This document shows positions 1-6,556 of a stretch of 14,627 bases of DNA, piece by piece (positions within the stretch are counted from its first letter, which is position 1; every line of letters begins with the position of its first letter). Below the pieces are notes generated by a model, which did not search any database, had not been told where the DNA came from, and saw nothing but the letters and a program-made list of their open reading frames with translations. This DNA comes from an uncultured Oscillospiraceae bacterium (GTDB lineage: Bacteria; Bacillota; Clostridia; Oscillospirales; Oscillospiraceae): contig CAKTIH010000053.1 of NCBI GenBank assembly GCA_934565615.1, positions 1 through 14,627 of the forward strand. Direction: 5' to 3'. A program made the position numbers and the translations under genes.

Positions 1-402
1 CTTCTTGGGTTTAAAGTACAGCGGCATTTCGCTTGCAGACAGAGCCTTGACAAACGGGGGAACGACGGAGTTCTGTCCCGCTCCCGCGCCGAGTTGGACG
101 CAGGTCCTGACGCCATGGCTCTTGACGCGGCGGTTGTAGTTTGTCCACTCTTTTTCCTGATTCGGAGTACCGGCAGTCTTGTAGTTGGAGGTCATTGAGT
201 CGATCTTGTCGACTGCCTGGCACTCCGTCATTATCATGGCGACGCCGCCCTTGGCGCGCTCCTCAATGAAGCGGATCATCGTGTCCGTCATGTGGAAGCC
301 GAGATTATCGCAGGTGGACATCGGCGCCATGATGAAGCGGTTCTTCAGCGTGACATTGCCAAGCCTGACCTCTTCAAACAATTTTGTATATCTGCTATCC
401 AT
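1..402 (-). CDS. Old Yellow Enzyme-family NADH:flavin oxidoreductase (N-terminal part, cut by window edge)
   Basis: Only the first 134 residues are inside the window; the gene runs on past base 1. The start is typical of the FMN-binding TIM-barrel family (residues 1-30, including YTKLFEEVRLGNVTLKNR then APMST), followed by FIEERAKGGVAMIMTE near residues 45-60. Such enzymes reduce activated C=C bonds of enones or enoates using FMN and NAD(P)H; in anaerobes many carry extra 4Fe-4S and FAD/NAD domains, which would lie outside the window. The segment that usually reads QLxHxGR is here QLGAGAGQ (about residues 103-110), so the familiar His and Arg are absent. ATG 402 is preceded by a G-run (410-415). 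It lies 20 bases downstream of the dehydrogenase gene on the same strand, so the two are probably one transcript. Family is secure; the substrate is unknown. Confidence 0.88.
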   Translation of the reverse strand, partial: MDSRYTKLFEEVRLGNVTLKNRFIMAPMSTCDNLGFHMTDTMIRFIEERAKGGVAMIMTECQAVDKIDSMTSNYKTAGTPNQEKEWTNYNRRVKSHGVRTCVQLGAGAGQNSVVPPFVKALSASEMPLYFKPKK

Positions 403-422
403 AGAATTACCCCCCGAATGGC

Positions 423-1361
423 TTAGGCTTCCTGGGTCATGTTCTGGAGACGGGACGCACCGGCGTCGATGCCCTGCGCCTGGAGCTTCTTTGCATAGAA
501 GGCAAAGTCGAAGATGGCCTGGTCGGTAAGCCCCTGCTCGTTCTGCATGGACTTGAACTGCTCGGGCAGCAGACTGAGGCTGAGATCCTCATGGGTGTAG
601 ATATAGAACTTGCCGGCTTCCATCTGATCTATGATGATCTGCGCGGTCTCCTCGGCGGTGATCATGCCGAGCTTGTCGCCGTCGGGAGTGTGCGCCTTGG
701 AGGTCGGAGCAACAGCGTCCTGCTCGCCGGGGTTTCTGTACTTCTCGCTGCGGTAGCAGGTGCCGTTTGAAACATCAGACTCGAACACGCCGGGCAGGGA
801 CACGCAGTACTGGATCTTTGTCACCTTGCCGAGCAGCATCTCGCCCTTGAAGGTTTCGACCAGTCTGAGTACCGCCGCCTTGGACACGGAGTACGGGCCC
901 CACATGGAGAAGGGCGCGATAGACGCGGTGGATGCGGTGGTGATGATATGACCGCCGTCCGGCTGCATCATCATGGCTCCGGTAAACTTGCGCAGACCGT
1001 AGAGCGTGCCGTGGATATTGGTATCGAGGACCCAGTCCCAATCCTTCATGGTGAGCTTCATGCCGGGCTTCGGACGAGCCATGACTCCGGCGTTATTGAA
1101 AGCATAGTCAATGCGGCCGTAGGTTCCGATAACGGTCTTGAGGAGATTATCCCAATCAGCCTCGACCGTCACGTCCTGCTGCACGTACATCACGTCGATG
1201 CCCATTTCCTTGAGCGCGGCTTCCGCCTTGAAGCCCAGCTCTTCGCGGCGGCCGGTGATGACGATCTTTGCGCCCGCCTTGCCGAGAAGCTCCGCAAACG
1301 CGTAGCCCAGTCCGGAAGTACCGCCGGTGATAACTGCTACCTTGTTTTCATAGTTGTTCAT
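423..1361 (-). CDS. Short-chain dehydrogenase/reductase (classical SDR, 312 aa)
   Basis: NAD(P)-dependent oxidoreductase acting on an alcohol/ketone pair, predicted cytosolic. Visible features are the nucleotide-binding TGGTSGLG (residues 12-19), the NNAG motif (89-92) and the complete catalytic tetrad N115, S144, Y157 and K161 (Y-S-V-S-K). Two arginines at 38-39, at the end of the second strand, favour NADP(H). At 312 aa it is longer than the usual ~250; the extra length is after the catalytic core (about 200 onward) and may form a substrate lid. ATG 1361 has a GGAGG ribosome site (1367-1373 region). It is the first gene of a minus-strand unit with the flavin reductase, divergent from a TetR regulator that probably controls it. 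Pairing of an SDR and an ene-reductase recalls steroid/bile-acid or other polycyclic reduction modules, but nothing in this sequence fixes the substrate. Confidence 0.92.
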   Translation of the reverse strand: MNNYENKVAVITGGTSGLGYAFAELLGKAGAKIVITGRREELGFKAEAALKEMGIDVMYVQQDVTVEADWDNLLKTVIGTYGRIDYAFNNAGVMARPKPGMKLTMKDWDWVLDTNIHGTLYGLRKFTGAMMMQPDGGHIITTASTASIAPFSMWGPYSVSKAAVLRLVETFKGEMLLGKVTKIQYCVSLPGVFESDVSNGTCYRSEKYRNPGEQDAVAPTSKAHTPDGDKLGMITAEETAQIIIDQMEAGKFYIYTHEDLSLSLLPEQFKSMQNEQGLTDQAIFDFAFYAKKLQAQGIDAGASRLQNMTQEA

Positions 1362-1372
1362 GTTTCTGCCTC

Positions 1373-1428
1373 CATATTCTTACTGTTTTTGTTCTCCGGG
1401 ATATCATTTCCCGGCTCCTGAGAATATG
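1373..1428. repeat. Nested inverted repeats in the SDR leader
   Basis: Inner arms CCGGGA (1396-1401) and TCCCGG (1409-1414) are perfect with a 7-base spacer. Outer arms CATATTCT (1373-1380) and AGAATATG (1421-1428) are also perfect complements. The element lies just upstream of the SDR ribosome site and could be an mRNA hairpin or a protein site. No function can be assigned from sequence alone. Confidence 0.4.
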
Positions 1429-1482
1429 TTAGCAGCAAAAAGCTTGACTTGAAATTGTCAATGATGTATCGTATGAGCAGAT

Positions 1483-1511
1483 TTTGAACAGCAAATATGT
1501 GATTGTTCAAA
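1483..1511. promoter_or_regulatory. Candidate TetR operator between SDR and tetR
   Basis: Perfect 8-bp inverted repeat TTTGAACA (1483-1490) and TGTTCAAA (1504-1511), separated by 13 bases, so half-site centres are 21 bases apart, about two helical turns. It lies in the 198-base divergent region between the SDR and tetR starts, where TetR-family proteins usually bind to control both themselves and the neighbouring enzymes. Flanking -10/-35 elements are not clear enough to call. Confidence 0.55.
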
Positions 1512-1559
1512 CCGAATTCAGTACTTTTATGGTAGGATATTGTATGTGGAGGTGGCAGA

Positions 1560-2162
1560 TTGAAACGTAATGAACTTGTCAAAAGAGAGCTGTCGAGGAC
1601 GCTCAAGGAAATGTCGAAGTCTCAGGCGCTCTCCTCCGTCACGGTGTCCGCACTGACGGATAAGTGCGGCTTCAGCCGCGGTACTTTTTACTATCACTTC
1701 ATCGATATCTACGATCTTATCAACTGGACCTTTGAGACGGATATAATCGTTCCTCTGAAGGAGCATATACGCAGCAACTCTCTCGGCGGCTGGTCGGGTA
1801 TCACGAAATTCTCGCTTGAGAAGATGTACGCGGACAAGGAGTTTTACTGCCAGGCGGTTCGGCTTGAGGTGCAGAACAGCCTTCATGACTATATGCTGCA
1901 AAAGAATCAGGAGAGCTGGGATCTGCTGATCGATAAATATCTTTCCGAGACGCACCAGAGCTACGACGCGGATACACTCAGATTCCTGACACAGTTTGTA
2001 TCTCAGGCCATCGGAAACATGATAATCGACTGGGCAAAAAAGGGCATGAAAACGCCCGTAGAGCTCATGTGCAAAATGAACGAGGTCGCAACTATGGGCA
2101 TCTACGGGATTATAAACACCGAGAATATGGCCGATGATTTCAGAAGAGAGATAAACCTGTGA
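1560..2162 (+). CDS. TetR/AcrR-family transcriptional regulator
   Basis: 200-aa DNA-binding protein of TetR length. The N-terminal helix-turn-helix spans about residues 24-47 (SSVTVSALTDKCGFSRGTFY then the YHF that typically ends this domain). The C-terminal helical part (about 80-185) contains a segment around FVSQAIGNMIIDWAKKGM that resembles the ligand/dimer domain of DhaS-like TetR proteins. The start is TTG at 1560, chosen because GGAGGT at 1548-1553 lies six bases upstream. It is divergent from the SDR/ene-reductase pair and is probably a ligand-responsive repressor of those genes and itself through the inverted repeat at 1483-1511. The ligand may be a substrate of the adjacent reductases (inference). 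A strong hairpin terminator follows its stop codon. Confidence 0.9.
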   Translation: MKRNELVKRELSRTLKEMSKSQALSSVTVSALTDKCGFSRGTFYYHFIDIYDLINWTFETDIIVPLKEHIRSNSLGGWSGITKFSLEKMYADKEFYCQAVRLEVQNSLHDYMLQKNQESWDLLIDKYLSETHQSYDADTLRFLTQFVSQAIGNMIIDWAKKGMKTPVELMCKMNEVATMGIYGIINTENMADDFRREINL

Positions 2163-2168
2163 AGCACG

Positions 2169-2212
2169 ATTCCCCGCAAAGTCTGTTTCTTTGACTTTGC
2201 GGGGGAATTTTT
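2169..2212 (+). terminator. Rho-independent terminator after tetR
   Basis: Left arm ATTCCCCGCAAAGTC (2169-2183), 9-base loop, right arm GACTTTGCGGGG plus a bulged G and AAT (2193-2208), followed by a T run (2208-2212). It ends the tetR transcript. The lysR stop codon (2211-2213, other strand) overlaps the T run, so the hairpin also lies directly downstream of lysR, although that direction has no good U tract. Confidence 0.85.
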
Positions 2213-3128
2213 ACGTCCCTGCATCTCCGCACAGGGCGCATGCCCTGCCGCGCTCGCGGCATATCCCGCACAGATAGCTGCGGAACATCTGTATCTCCTC
2301 ACGGCGCAGGCTGTGCTGCATGCATATGAATTTCAGCGAGATTATCCGCTCCGGTTCCACCGGCACGGCCTTGACCTGATAATACTCCCCGAAGGACTCC
2401 GGCCCGATGGCGTAGCCCTTCCCCGCGCGCACAAGGCGCATGGTCGTGTCGATGCCGTCCGAGCGGTATATGCGCCCGGGCTCCACGGAATATTTGCGGC
2501 ATATACTGCTAAGAGTCCTGTCCTCGGCGGAGTCCTTGGGACCGGAGATCACCGTTTTCCCGTGCAGGTCGCGGAAGGCGACGCTCTCGCGGGTCGCGAG
2601 CGCGTCTGACTGCGCCATGATGAGGCACTGCCGCTCATGCACCAGGTCGCACACAAACATGTCCTGCCCCGTCTCGTCCCCGGCCTGGAGCCTGTCCAGC
2701 GCAAAGTCAATGCTCCCGTCGCGCAGGCCTGCCAGCATGTCGCGCCCCGACTCTGTGACGAAGTTTACATCGATATCCGGGTGCTCATCAAAGAAGCGTA
2801 CGACATCCTGAAACAGATAGTTCGAGTATACCCGCGCGCCGAGCCCGACGCGCAGGGGCCTGCGGCTCTGTCCGCCAGGGTGCACCTTGCCGCAGAAGCT
2901 GCGCCACGTGTCCGCCACCGCCCGCGCCTCGCGGCAGAATTTCTCTCCCGAGGGCGTGAGCGTAAGGCCGCGCGGCGTGCGGGAAAAGAGCGTGTAGCCA
3001 AGCTCCGCCTCCAGCCGCTGCACCTGCTGCGAAAGCGCCGACTGCGACAGATACAGCCGCGCCGCCGCGGCCGAGATGCTCCGGCAGTCCGCTATCTCAA
3101 GGACATATAAGACCTGCGACATTGTCAA
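2211..3128 (-). CDS. LysR-family transcriptional regulator with a cysteine-rich C-terminal tail
   Basis: Winged-helix activator/repressor of LysR type. The helix-turn-helix is about residues 17-40 (ISAAAARLYLSQSALSQQVQ) and the periplasmic-binding-like effector domain follows from about 90. Three starts are possible: GTG 3137, TTG 3128 and ATG 3122. I prefer TTG 3128 (305 aa): GAGAGGG (3137-3143) then has 8-base spacing, and the protein begins MTMSQVLYVL in register with the family; the GTG would sit on top of the ribosome site. The last 20 residues hold C287, C290, C297 and C300 in a CxxC-x6-CxxC pattern, unusual for LysR proteins and suggestive of metal or redox sensing. It is divergent from the iorA operon, which it most likely controls, perhaps with a 2-oxoacid or aromatic acid as co-inducer (inference). 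Confidence 0.92.
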   Translation of the reverse strand: MTMSQVLYVLEIADCRSISAAAARLYLSQSALSQQVQRLEAELGYTLFSRTPRGLTLTPSGEKFCREARAVADTWRSFCGKVHPGGQSRRPLRVGLGARVYSNYLFQDVVRFFDEHPDIDVNFVTESGRDMLAGLRDGSIDFALDRLQAGDETGQDMFVCDLVHERQCLIMAQSDALATRESVAFRDLHGKTVISGPKDSAEDRTLSSICRKYSVEPGRIYRSDGIDTTMRLVRAGKGYAIGPESFGEYYQVKAVPVEPERIISLKFICMQHSLRREEIQMFRSYLCGICRERGRACALCGDAGT

Positions 3129-3136
3129 AGATATCA

Positions 3137-3143
3137 CCCTCTC
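3137..3143 (-). promoter_or_regulatory. lysR ribosome binding site (decides start)
   Basis: GAGAGGG on the minus strand lies 8 bases before TTG 3128 and 14 bases before ATG 3122, and overlaps the GTG at 3137. This argues against the upstream GTG as the start. Confidence 0.55.
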
Positions 3144-3147
3144 TAAT

Positions 3148-3162
3148 ATAAGCGAAGCTTAT
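3148..3162. promoter_or_regulatory. LysR-type box (T-N11-A dyad) upstream of lysR
   Basis: ATAAGC GAA GCTTAT is a perfect dyad with 6-base arms and contains T-N11-A (T3149, A3161), the signature of LysR-family sites. It covers the predicted lysR transcription start (about 3162), so binding there should repress lysR, the usual autoregulation. A second short dyad, ATGA-ct-TCAT (3161-3170), adjoins it. Confidence 0.6.
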
Positions 3163-3168
3163 GACTTC

Positions 3169-3197
3169 ATTATATTATTGCGTTTTACATTTTTCAA
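3169..3197 (-). promoter_or_regulatory. Predicted lysR promoter
   Basis: On the minus strand, -35 TTGAAA (3197-3192) and a consensus -10 TATAAT (3174-3169) are separated by 17 bases. Expected start is near 3162, giving a leader of about 35 bases before the TTG start. Confidence 0.65.
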
Positions 3198-3212
3198 GTA
3201 ATTGAATAAAAT
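3184..3212 (+). promoter_or_regulatory. Predicted iorA operon promoter
   Basis: -35 TTTACA (3184-3189) and -10 TAAAAT (3207-3212) are separated by 17 bases, predicting transcription from about 3219 and a leader of about 60 bases. The element interleaves with the lysR promoter on the other strand. AATTGAAT occurs twice, 10 bases apart (3200-3207, 3210-3217), and could be an activator contact. Confidence 0.6.
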
Positions 3213-3279
3213 TGAATTACCGGAAAGTGAAAACTTGCAGAGATGAGTAAAGATGTAATAAGAAAGGTGGTCAACTTCA

Positions 3280-5031
3280 TTGGAAAAAATTCTGTTTTCA
3301 GGCAATGAAGCCCTTGCTCGCGGCGCGTATGAAGCCGGTGTGAAGGTGTGCTCGGCATATCCCGGCACGCCCAGCACCGAGATATTCGAATCGCTCCCGC
3401 AGTATAAGGACGATCTGTACTGCGAATGGGCGCCGAACGAGAAGGTCGCGTCCGAGGTGGCATATGGGGCAAGCCTTGCCGGTGTGCGCAGCCTGTGTGC
3501 GATGAAGCACGTCGGCCTGAATGTCGCGGCGGATCTTGTGTTCACGGCGGCATATAACGGCGTGGGCGGCGGCTTTGTCATCGTCGTCGCGGACGACCCG
3601 AGCATGCACTCCTCCCAGAACGAGCAGGACAGCCGGCACTATGCGCGCGCGGCGCGCCTTGCCATGCTCGAGCCCTCCGATTCTCAGGAGTGCCTTGATT
3701 TCATGCGCGCGGCCTATGAGATATCCGAAAAGTTCGATGTGCCCGTGCTGCTGCGCACGACGACCAGAGTCGCGCACTCCAAGAGCATCGTCTCCTTCGG
3801 CACGCGCGAGGAGCGCCAGCCCATGACTTATGTGCGCAACCCGCGCAAGAACATCGCCGCCCCGGCAAACGCGATGATGAATCACCCCAAGCTTGAAAAG
3901 AATATGCAGGCGCTTGAAGACTACGCCTGCACTTCCCCGCTCAACCGCATGGAGATGAACGGCGGCAAGATCGGCGTCGTCACCGCATCCATCGCGTACC
4001 AGTACGCAAAGGATGCTTTCCCCGAGGACACCTCCTTCCTCAAGCTCGGGCTGACAAACCCGCTGCCCATCGAGCTTATACGCAACTTTGCCTCCAAGGT
4101 CGACAAGCTCTATGTCATCGAAGAGCTCGACGGCTTTATGGAGTCCCAGATCCTCGCCGCGGGCATCCCCTGCGAGGGCAAAGCCATGACCGGCAAGCTC
4201 TACGAGCTCAACCCCCAGCTTCTGCGCGAGCGCATCTTCGGCGAGAAGGCGCAGACCGTGGACGTCGGTGTTACCGCCGTGTCCCGTCCGCCCGCTCTGT
4301 GCCCCGGCTGCCCGCACCGCGGCTTCTTCTATACGATGTCAAAGCACAAGGACTTTGTCGTTGCGGGCGATATCGGCTGCTACACCCTCGGCGGCTCCGC
4401 TCCTCTCAATGCGCTCGACAGCGTCGTGTGCATGGGCGCGGGCTTCAGCGTCGGCATGGGCATGTCCAAGGCCTTTGACGTCACCGGCCAGCATAAGAAG
4501 ATATTCGGCGTCCTCGGCGACTCCACCTTTTTCCACAGCGGCATGACCGGCGCGGCAGAGATCATCTACAACAAGGGCAGCATCATCCCCGTCGTGCTCG
4601 ATAACTCCATCACCGGCATGACCGGCCACCAGGATAACCCCGGCAGCGGCAGAACGCTCCAGGGCGATATCGCCGAGAAGCTCAGGATCGAAGATATCCT
4701 CGCAGCCTACGGCTATAAGAACATAATCATCGTCGACCCGCAGGATCTCACGGCGATGGAAAAGGCGGTGCAGGACGCCCTCACCTCCGAGGTCCCCGCC
4801 GCGATAATCACGCGCCGCCCCTGCCTGCTCATCAAGCGCATCAAGCACGATATCGGCCTGTGCGCTGTCGATACCGATAAGTGCATCGGCTGCAAAATGT
4901 GCCTCAAGGTCGCGTGCCCGGCAATAACCGTGCGCGATAAGAAGGCCGGCATCGACCCCATCCAGTGCGTCGGCTGCACGGTGTGCGCGCAGGTGTGCCC
5001 GCGCGGCGCCATTTCGAGAAAGGAGAACTGA
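3280..5031 (+). CDS. iorA: Indolepyruvate ferredoxin oxidoreductase, alpha subunit
   Basis: Large catalytic subunit (583 aa) of the oxygen-sensitive enzyme that converts arylpyruvates plus CoA to arylacetyl-CoA and CO2 while reducing ferredoxin. Seen: the N-terminal pyrimidine-type domain with SAYPGTPSTEI (25-35), the family hallmark CPGCPHRG (341-348), the thiamine-diphosphate motif from GDS (413-415) to DN (441-442), and a C-terminal two-cluster ferredoxin domain with C535, C538, C541, C546 and C563, C566, C569, C573. The first cluster has the C-x4-CP spacing seen in IorA proteins. The start is TTG 3280 with AAAGGTGG (3263-3270) nine bases upstream. It is the first gene of an operon with iorB, ptb, buk and an aminotransferase. 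Preferred oxoacid (phenyl-, hydroxyphenyl- or indolepyruvate) cannot be read from sequence. Confidence 0.96.
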   Translation: MEKILFSGNEALARGAYEAGVKVCSAYPGTPSTEIFESLPQYKDDLYCEWAPNEKVASEVAYGASLAGVRSLCAMKHVGLNVAADLVFTAAYNGVGGGFVIVVADDPSMHSSQNEQDSRHYARAARLAMLEPSDSQECLDFMRAAYEISEKFDVPVLLRTTTRVAHSKSIVSFGTREERQPMTYVRNPRKNIAAPANAMMNHPKLEKNMQALEDYACTSPLNRMEMNGGKIGVVTASIAYQYAKDAFPEDTSFLKLGLTNPLPIELIRNFASKVDKLYVIEELDGFMESQILAAGIPCEGKAMTGKLYELNPQLLRERIFGEKAQTVDVGVTAVSRPPALCPGCPHRGFFYTMSKHKDFVVAGDIGCYTLGGSAPLNALDSVVCMGAGFSVGMGMSKAFDVTGQHKKIFGVLGDSTFFHSGMTGAAEIIYNKGSIIPVVLDNSITGMTGHQDNPGSGRTLQGDIAEKLRIEDILAAYGYKNIIIVDPQDLTAMEKAVQDALTSEVPAAIITRRPCLLIKRIKHDIGLCAVDTDKCIGCKMCLKVACPAITVRDKKAGIDPIQCVGCTVCAQVCPRGAISRKEN

Positions 5032-5034
5032 GCC

Positions 5035-5616
5035 ATGAAAAACACTAAGAGTGCTCTTTTGGTAGGCGTAGGCGGTCAGGGCGCGATCCTCACCGCGAAG
5101 GTTCTCGTAAACGGCCTGATGAAGGCCGGGTACGATGTCAAAATGTCCGAAGTCCACGGCATGAGCCAGCGCGGCGGCAGCGTCTCCACCCAGGTACACT
5201 GGGGCGAAAAGGTCAATTCTCCCGTCATCGGCAAGGGCGCGGCGGATATCATCGTCGCCTTCGAGAAGATGGAAGCCGTGCGCTATGCCGACTTCCTCAA
5301 GCCCGACGGCATCGCCGTCATAAACGACTATGAGATCGCCTCCTCCAGCATCGCCGCGGGGCTGTGCGAATACCCCGAGGGCTGCCTTGAGGCCATGCAG
5401 CAGCACTTCCGCTGCTATGTTCTCAACGCAGCCGAGATCGCCGAGAGCCTCGGCAGCGCCAAGTGCATGAACATCGTGCTCTTCGGCAGCATGGCAAAGG
5501 CTCTCGGCATGGACGATATCGACTGGGAGAGCGTCATTGCCGAGACCGTACCGGAGAAGTTCCGTGAGCTGAACCTGCGCGCGTTCCGCGCGGGGCACGA
5601 GGCCGCTGGAAAATAA
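5035..5616 (+). CDS. iorB: Indolepyruvate ferredoxin oxidoreductase, beta subunit
   Basis: 193-aa small subunit of the same enzyme, of normal family length, belonging to the pyruvate/ketoisovalerate oxidoreductase gamma-type domain. Visible motifs are GVGGQG (11-16), near the N terminus as expected for this fold, and SEVHGMSQRGG (38-48), which is characteristic of IorB and helps bind CoA and shape the active site at the subunit interface (family knowledge). It starts three bases after the iorA stop, with AAGGAG at 5020-5025 inside the end of iorA, so translation of the two subunits is likely balanced by coupling. No truncation or frameshift is visible. Confidence 0.95.
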   Translation: MKNTKSALLVGVGGQGAILTAKVLVNGLMKAGYDVKMSEVHGMSQRGGSVSTQVHWGEKVNSPVIGKGAADIIVAFEKMEAVRYADFLKPDGIAVINDYEIASSSIAAGLCEYPEGCLEAMQQHFRCYVLNAAEIAESLGSAKCMNIVLFGSMAKALGMDDIDWESVIAETVPEKFRELNLRAFRAGHEAAGK

Positions 5617-5638
5617 TACACAGAAACGGAGAAAGACT

Positions 5639-6556
5639 ATGCTCCACAATTTTGAAGACCTGCGCAAACGCGTCGGCAGCGTAGAACCAAAGACCGTCGC
5701 CGTCGCCTGCGCGCATGACGGGCATACCCTCGAAGCGGTGCTCCGCGCCGCGCAGGAGGGTATACTCCGCTATATCCTGATAGGCCACGCGGAGGAGACA
5801 CTTCCCGTCGGCCGCACCCTCGGCTGCGAGATAGACCCCGCGGCCGTCATAAACGCCGACACGGACGAGGACGCGGCGCGCATCGCCGTTGAGCTCATCC
5901 GCGATGGGAAGGCTGACTTCCTGCAAAAAGGACTGATGCAGACCGCGACGATCCTCAAGGCCGTTGTGAACAAGCAGACCGGAATCGGCGTCGGGCGTCC
6001 CATGTCCCATGTTGCGCTGCTGGAGGTGCCCGGCTATTCCAAGCTTCTCGGCGTGACCGACGGCGGCATGATGCCGAACCCCGACCTTGAGGGCAAAAAG
6101 GCCATCGTCAAAAACGCCGTTGAGATGTTCCACGCCCTCGGCTATGAGGAGCCGCTGCTCTCCGCGCTCTGCGCGGCGGAGAACGTCAGCCCCAAGATCA
6201 TTGAGACTGTCGACGCGGCAGCGCTCAAGCAGGCGGCGCTGGACGGTGAGTTTGGCCGCTGCTTCCTTGAGGGGCCGATATCGCTCGACCTCGCGCTCGA
6301 CGCGGAGTCGGCGAAGATAAAGGGCTATGAAAGCCCCGTCACGGGTAAAACGGATATCCTCGTCGTCCCGAGCATGTCCGCAGGAAACATCATGGTCAAG
6401 GCGCTCATTGAGTTTGCAGGTGCAAAGATGGCGGGCGTCGTCATCGGCGCAAGGTGCCCAATCGCCCTCAATTCCCGAAGCGCAAGCTTTGAGGAGAAGT
6501 ATAATTCTCTGCTGGTCTGCGCGCTCATGAGCAGCGGAAAGGGAGCTACGGCATGA
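5639..6556 (+). CDS. ptb: Phosphate butyryltransferase-family acyltransferase
   Basis: Converts an acyl-CoA plus phosphate to acyl-phosphate plus CoA. The 305-aa length fits the phosphate acetyl/butyryl transferase family. Conserved stretches include KGLMQT (97-102), GVTDGGMMPNPD (138-149), EGPISLDLA (211-219), PVTGKTDILVVPSMSAGNI (233-251) and PIALNSRS (274-281). The ribosome site GGAGAAAG is at 5628-5635. It follows iorB by 22 bases and its last four bases overlap buk (ATGA), so the pair should be co-translated. Ptb enzymes usually act on butyryl-, isobutyryl- or valeryl-CoA; here the operon context suggests the acyl-CoA made by IorAB, i.e. arylacetyl-CoA (inference). The symbol reflects family, not proven substrate. 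Confidence 0.92.
   Translation: MLHNFEDLRKRVGSVEPKTVAVACAHDGHTLEAVLRAAQEGILRYILIGHAEETLPVGRTLGCEIDPAAVINADTDEDAARIAVELIRDGKADFLQKGLMQTATILKAVVNKQTGIGVGRPMSHVALLEVPGYSKLLGVTDGGMMPNPDLEGKKAIVKNAVEMFHALGYEEPLLSALCAAENVSPKIIETVDAAALKQAALDGEFGRCFLEGPISLDLALDAESAKIKGYESPVTGKTDILVVPSMSAGNIMVKALIEFAGAKMAGVVIGARCPIALNSRSASFEEKYNSLLVCALMSSGKGATA

Noticed and set aside
1441..1461. TTGAC ... GTCAA repeat as an SDR or tetR promoter
   Set aside because: TTGACA-like -35 elements occur on both strands, but no convincing -10 lies at 16-18 bases from either, so I did not call a promoter.
3129..3137. GTG 3137 as the lysR start
   Set aside because: The GTG overlaps the only ribosome-site-like sequence; TTG 3128 fits both spacing and the family's usual N terminus better.
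4339..5667. Long open minus-strand frame (442 codons) opposite iorA and iorB
   Set aside because: It is antisense to two clearly conserved genes. Its His/Ala/Asp-rich composition is what the complement of GC-rich coding sequence gives, and it shows no known motif.
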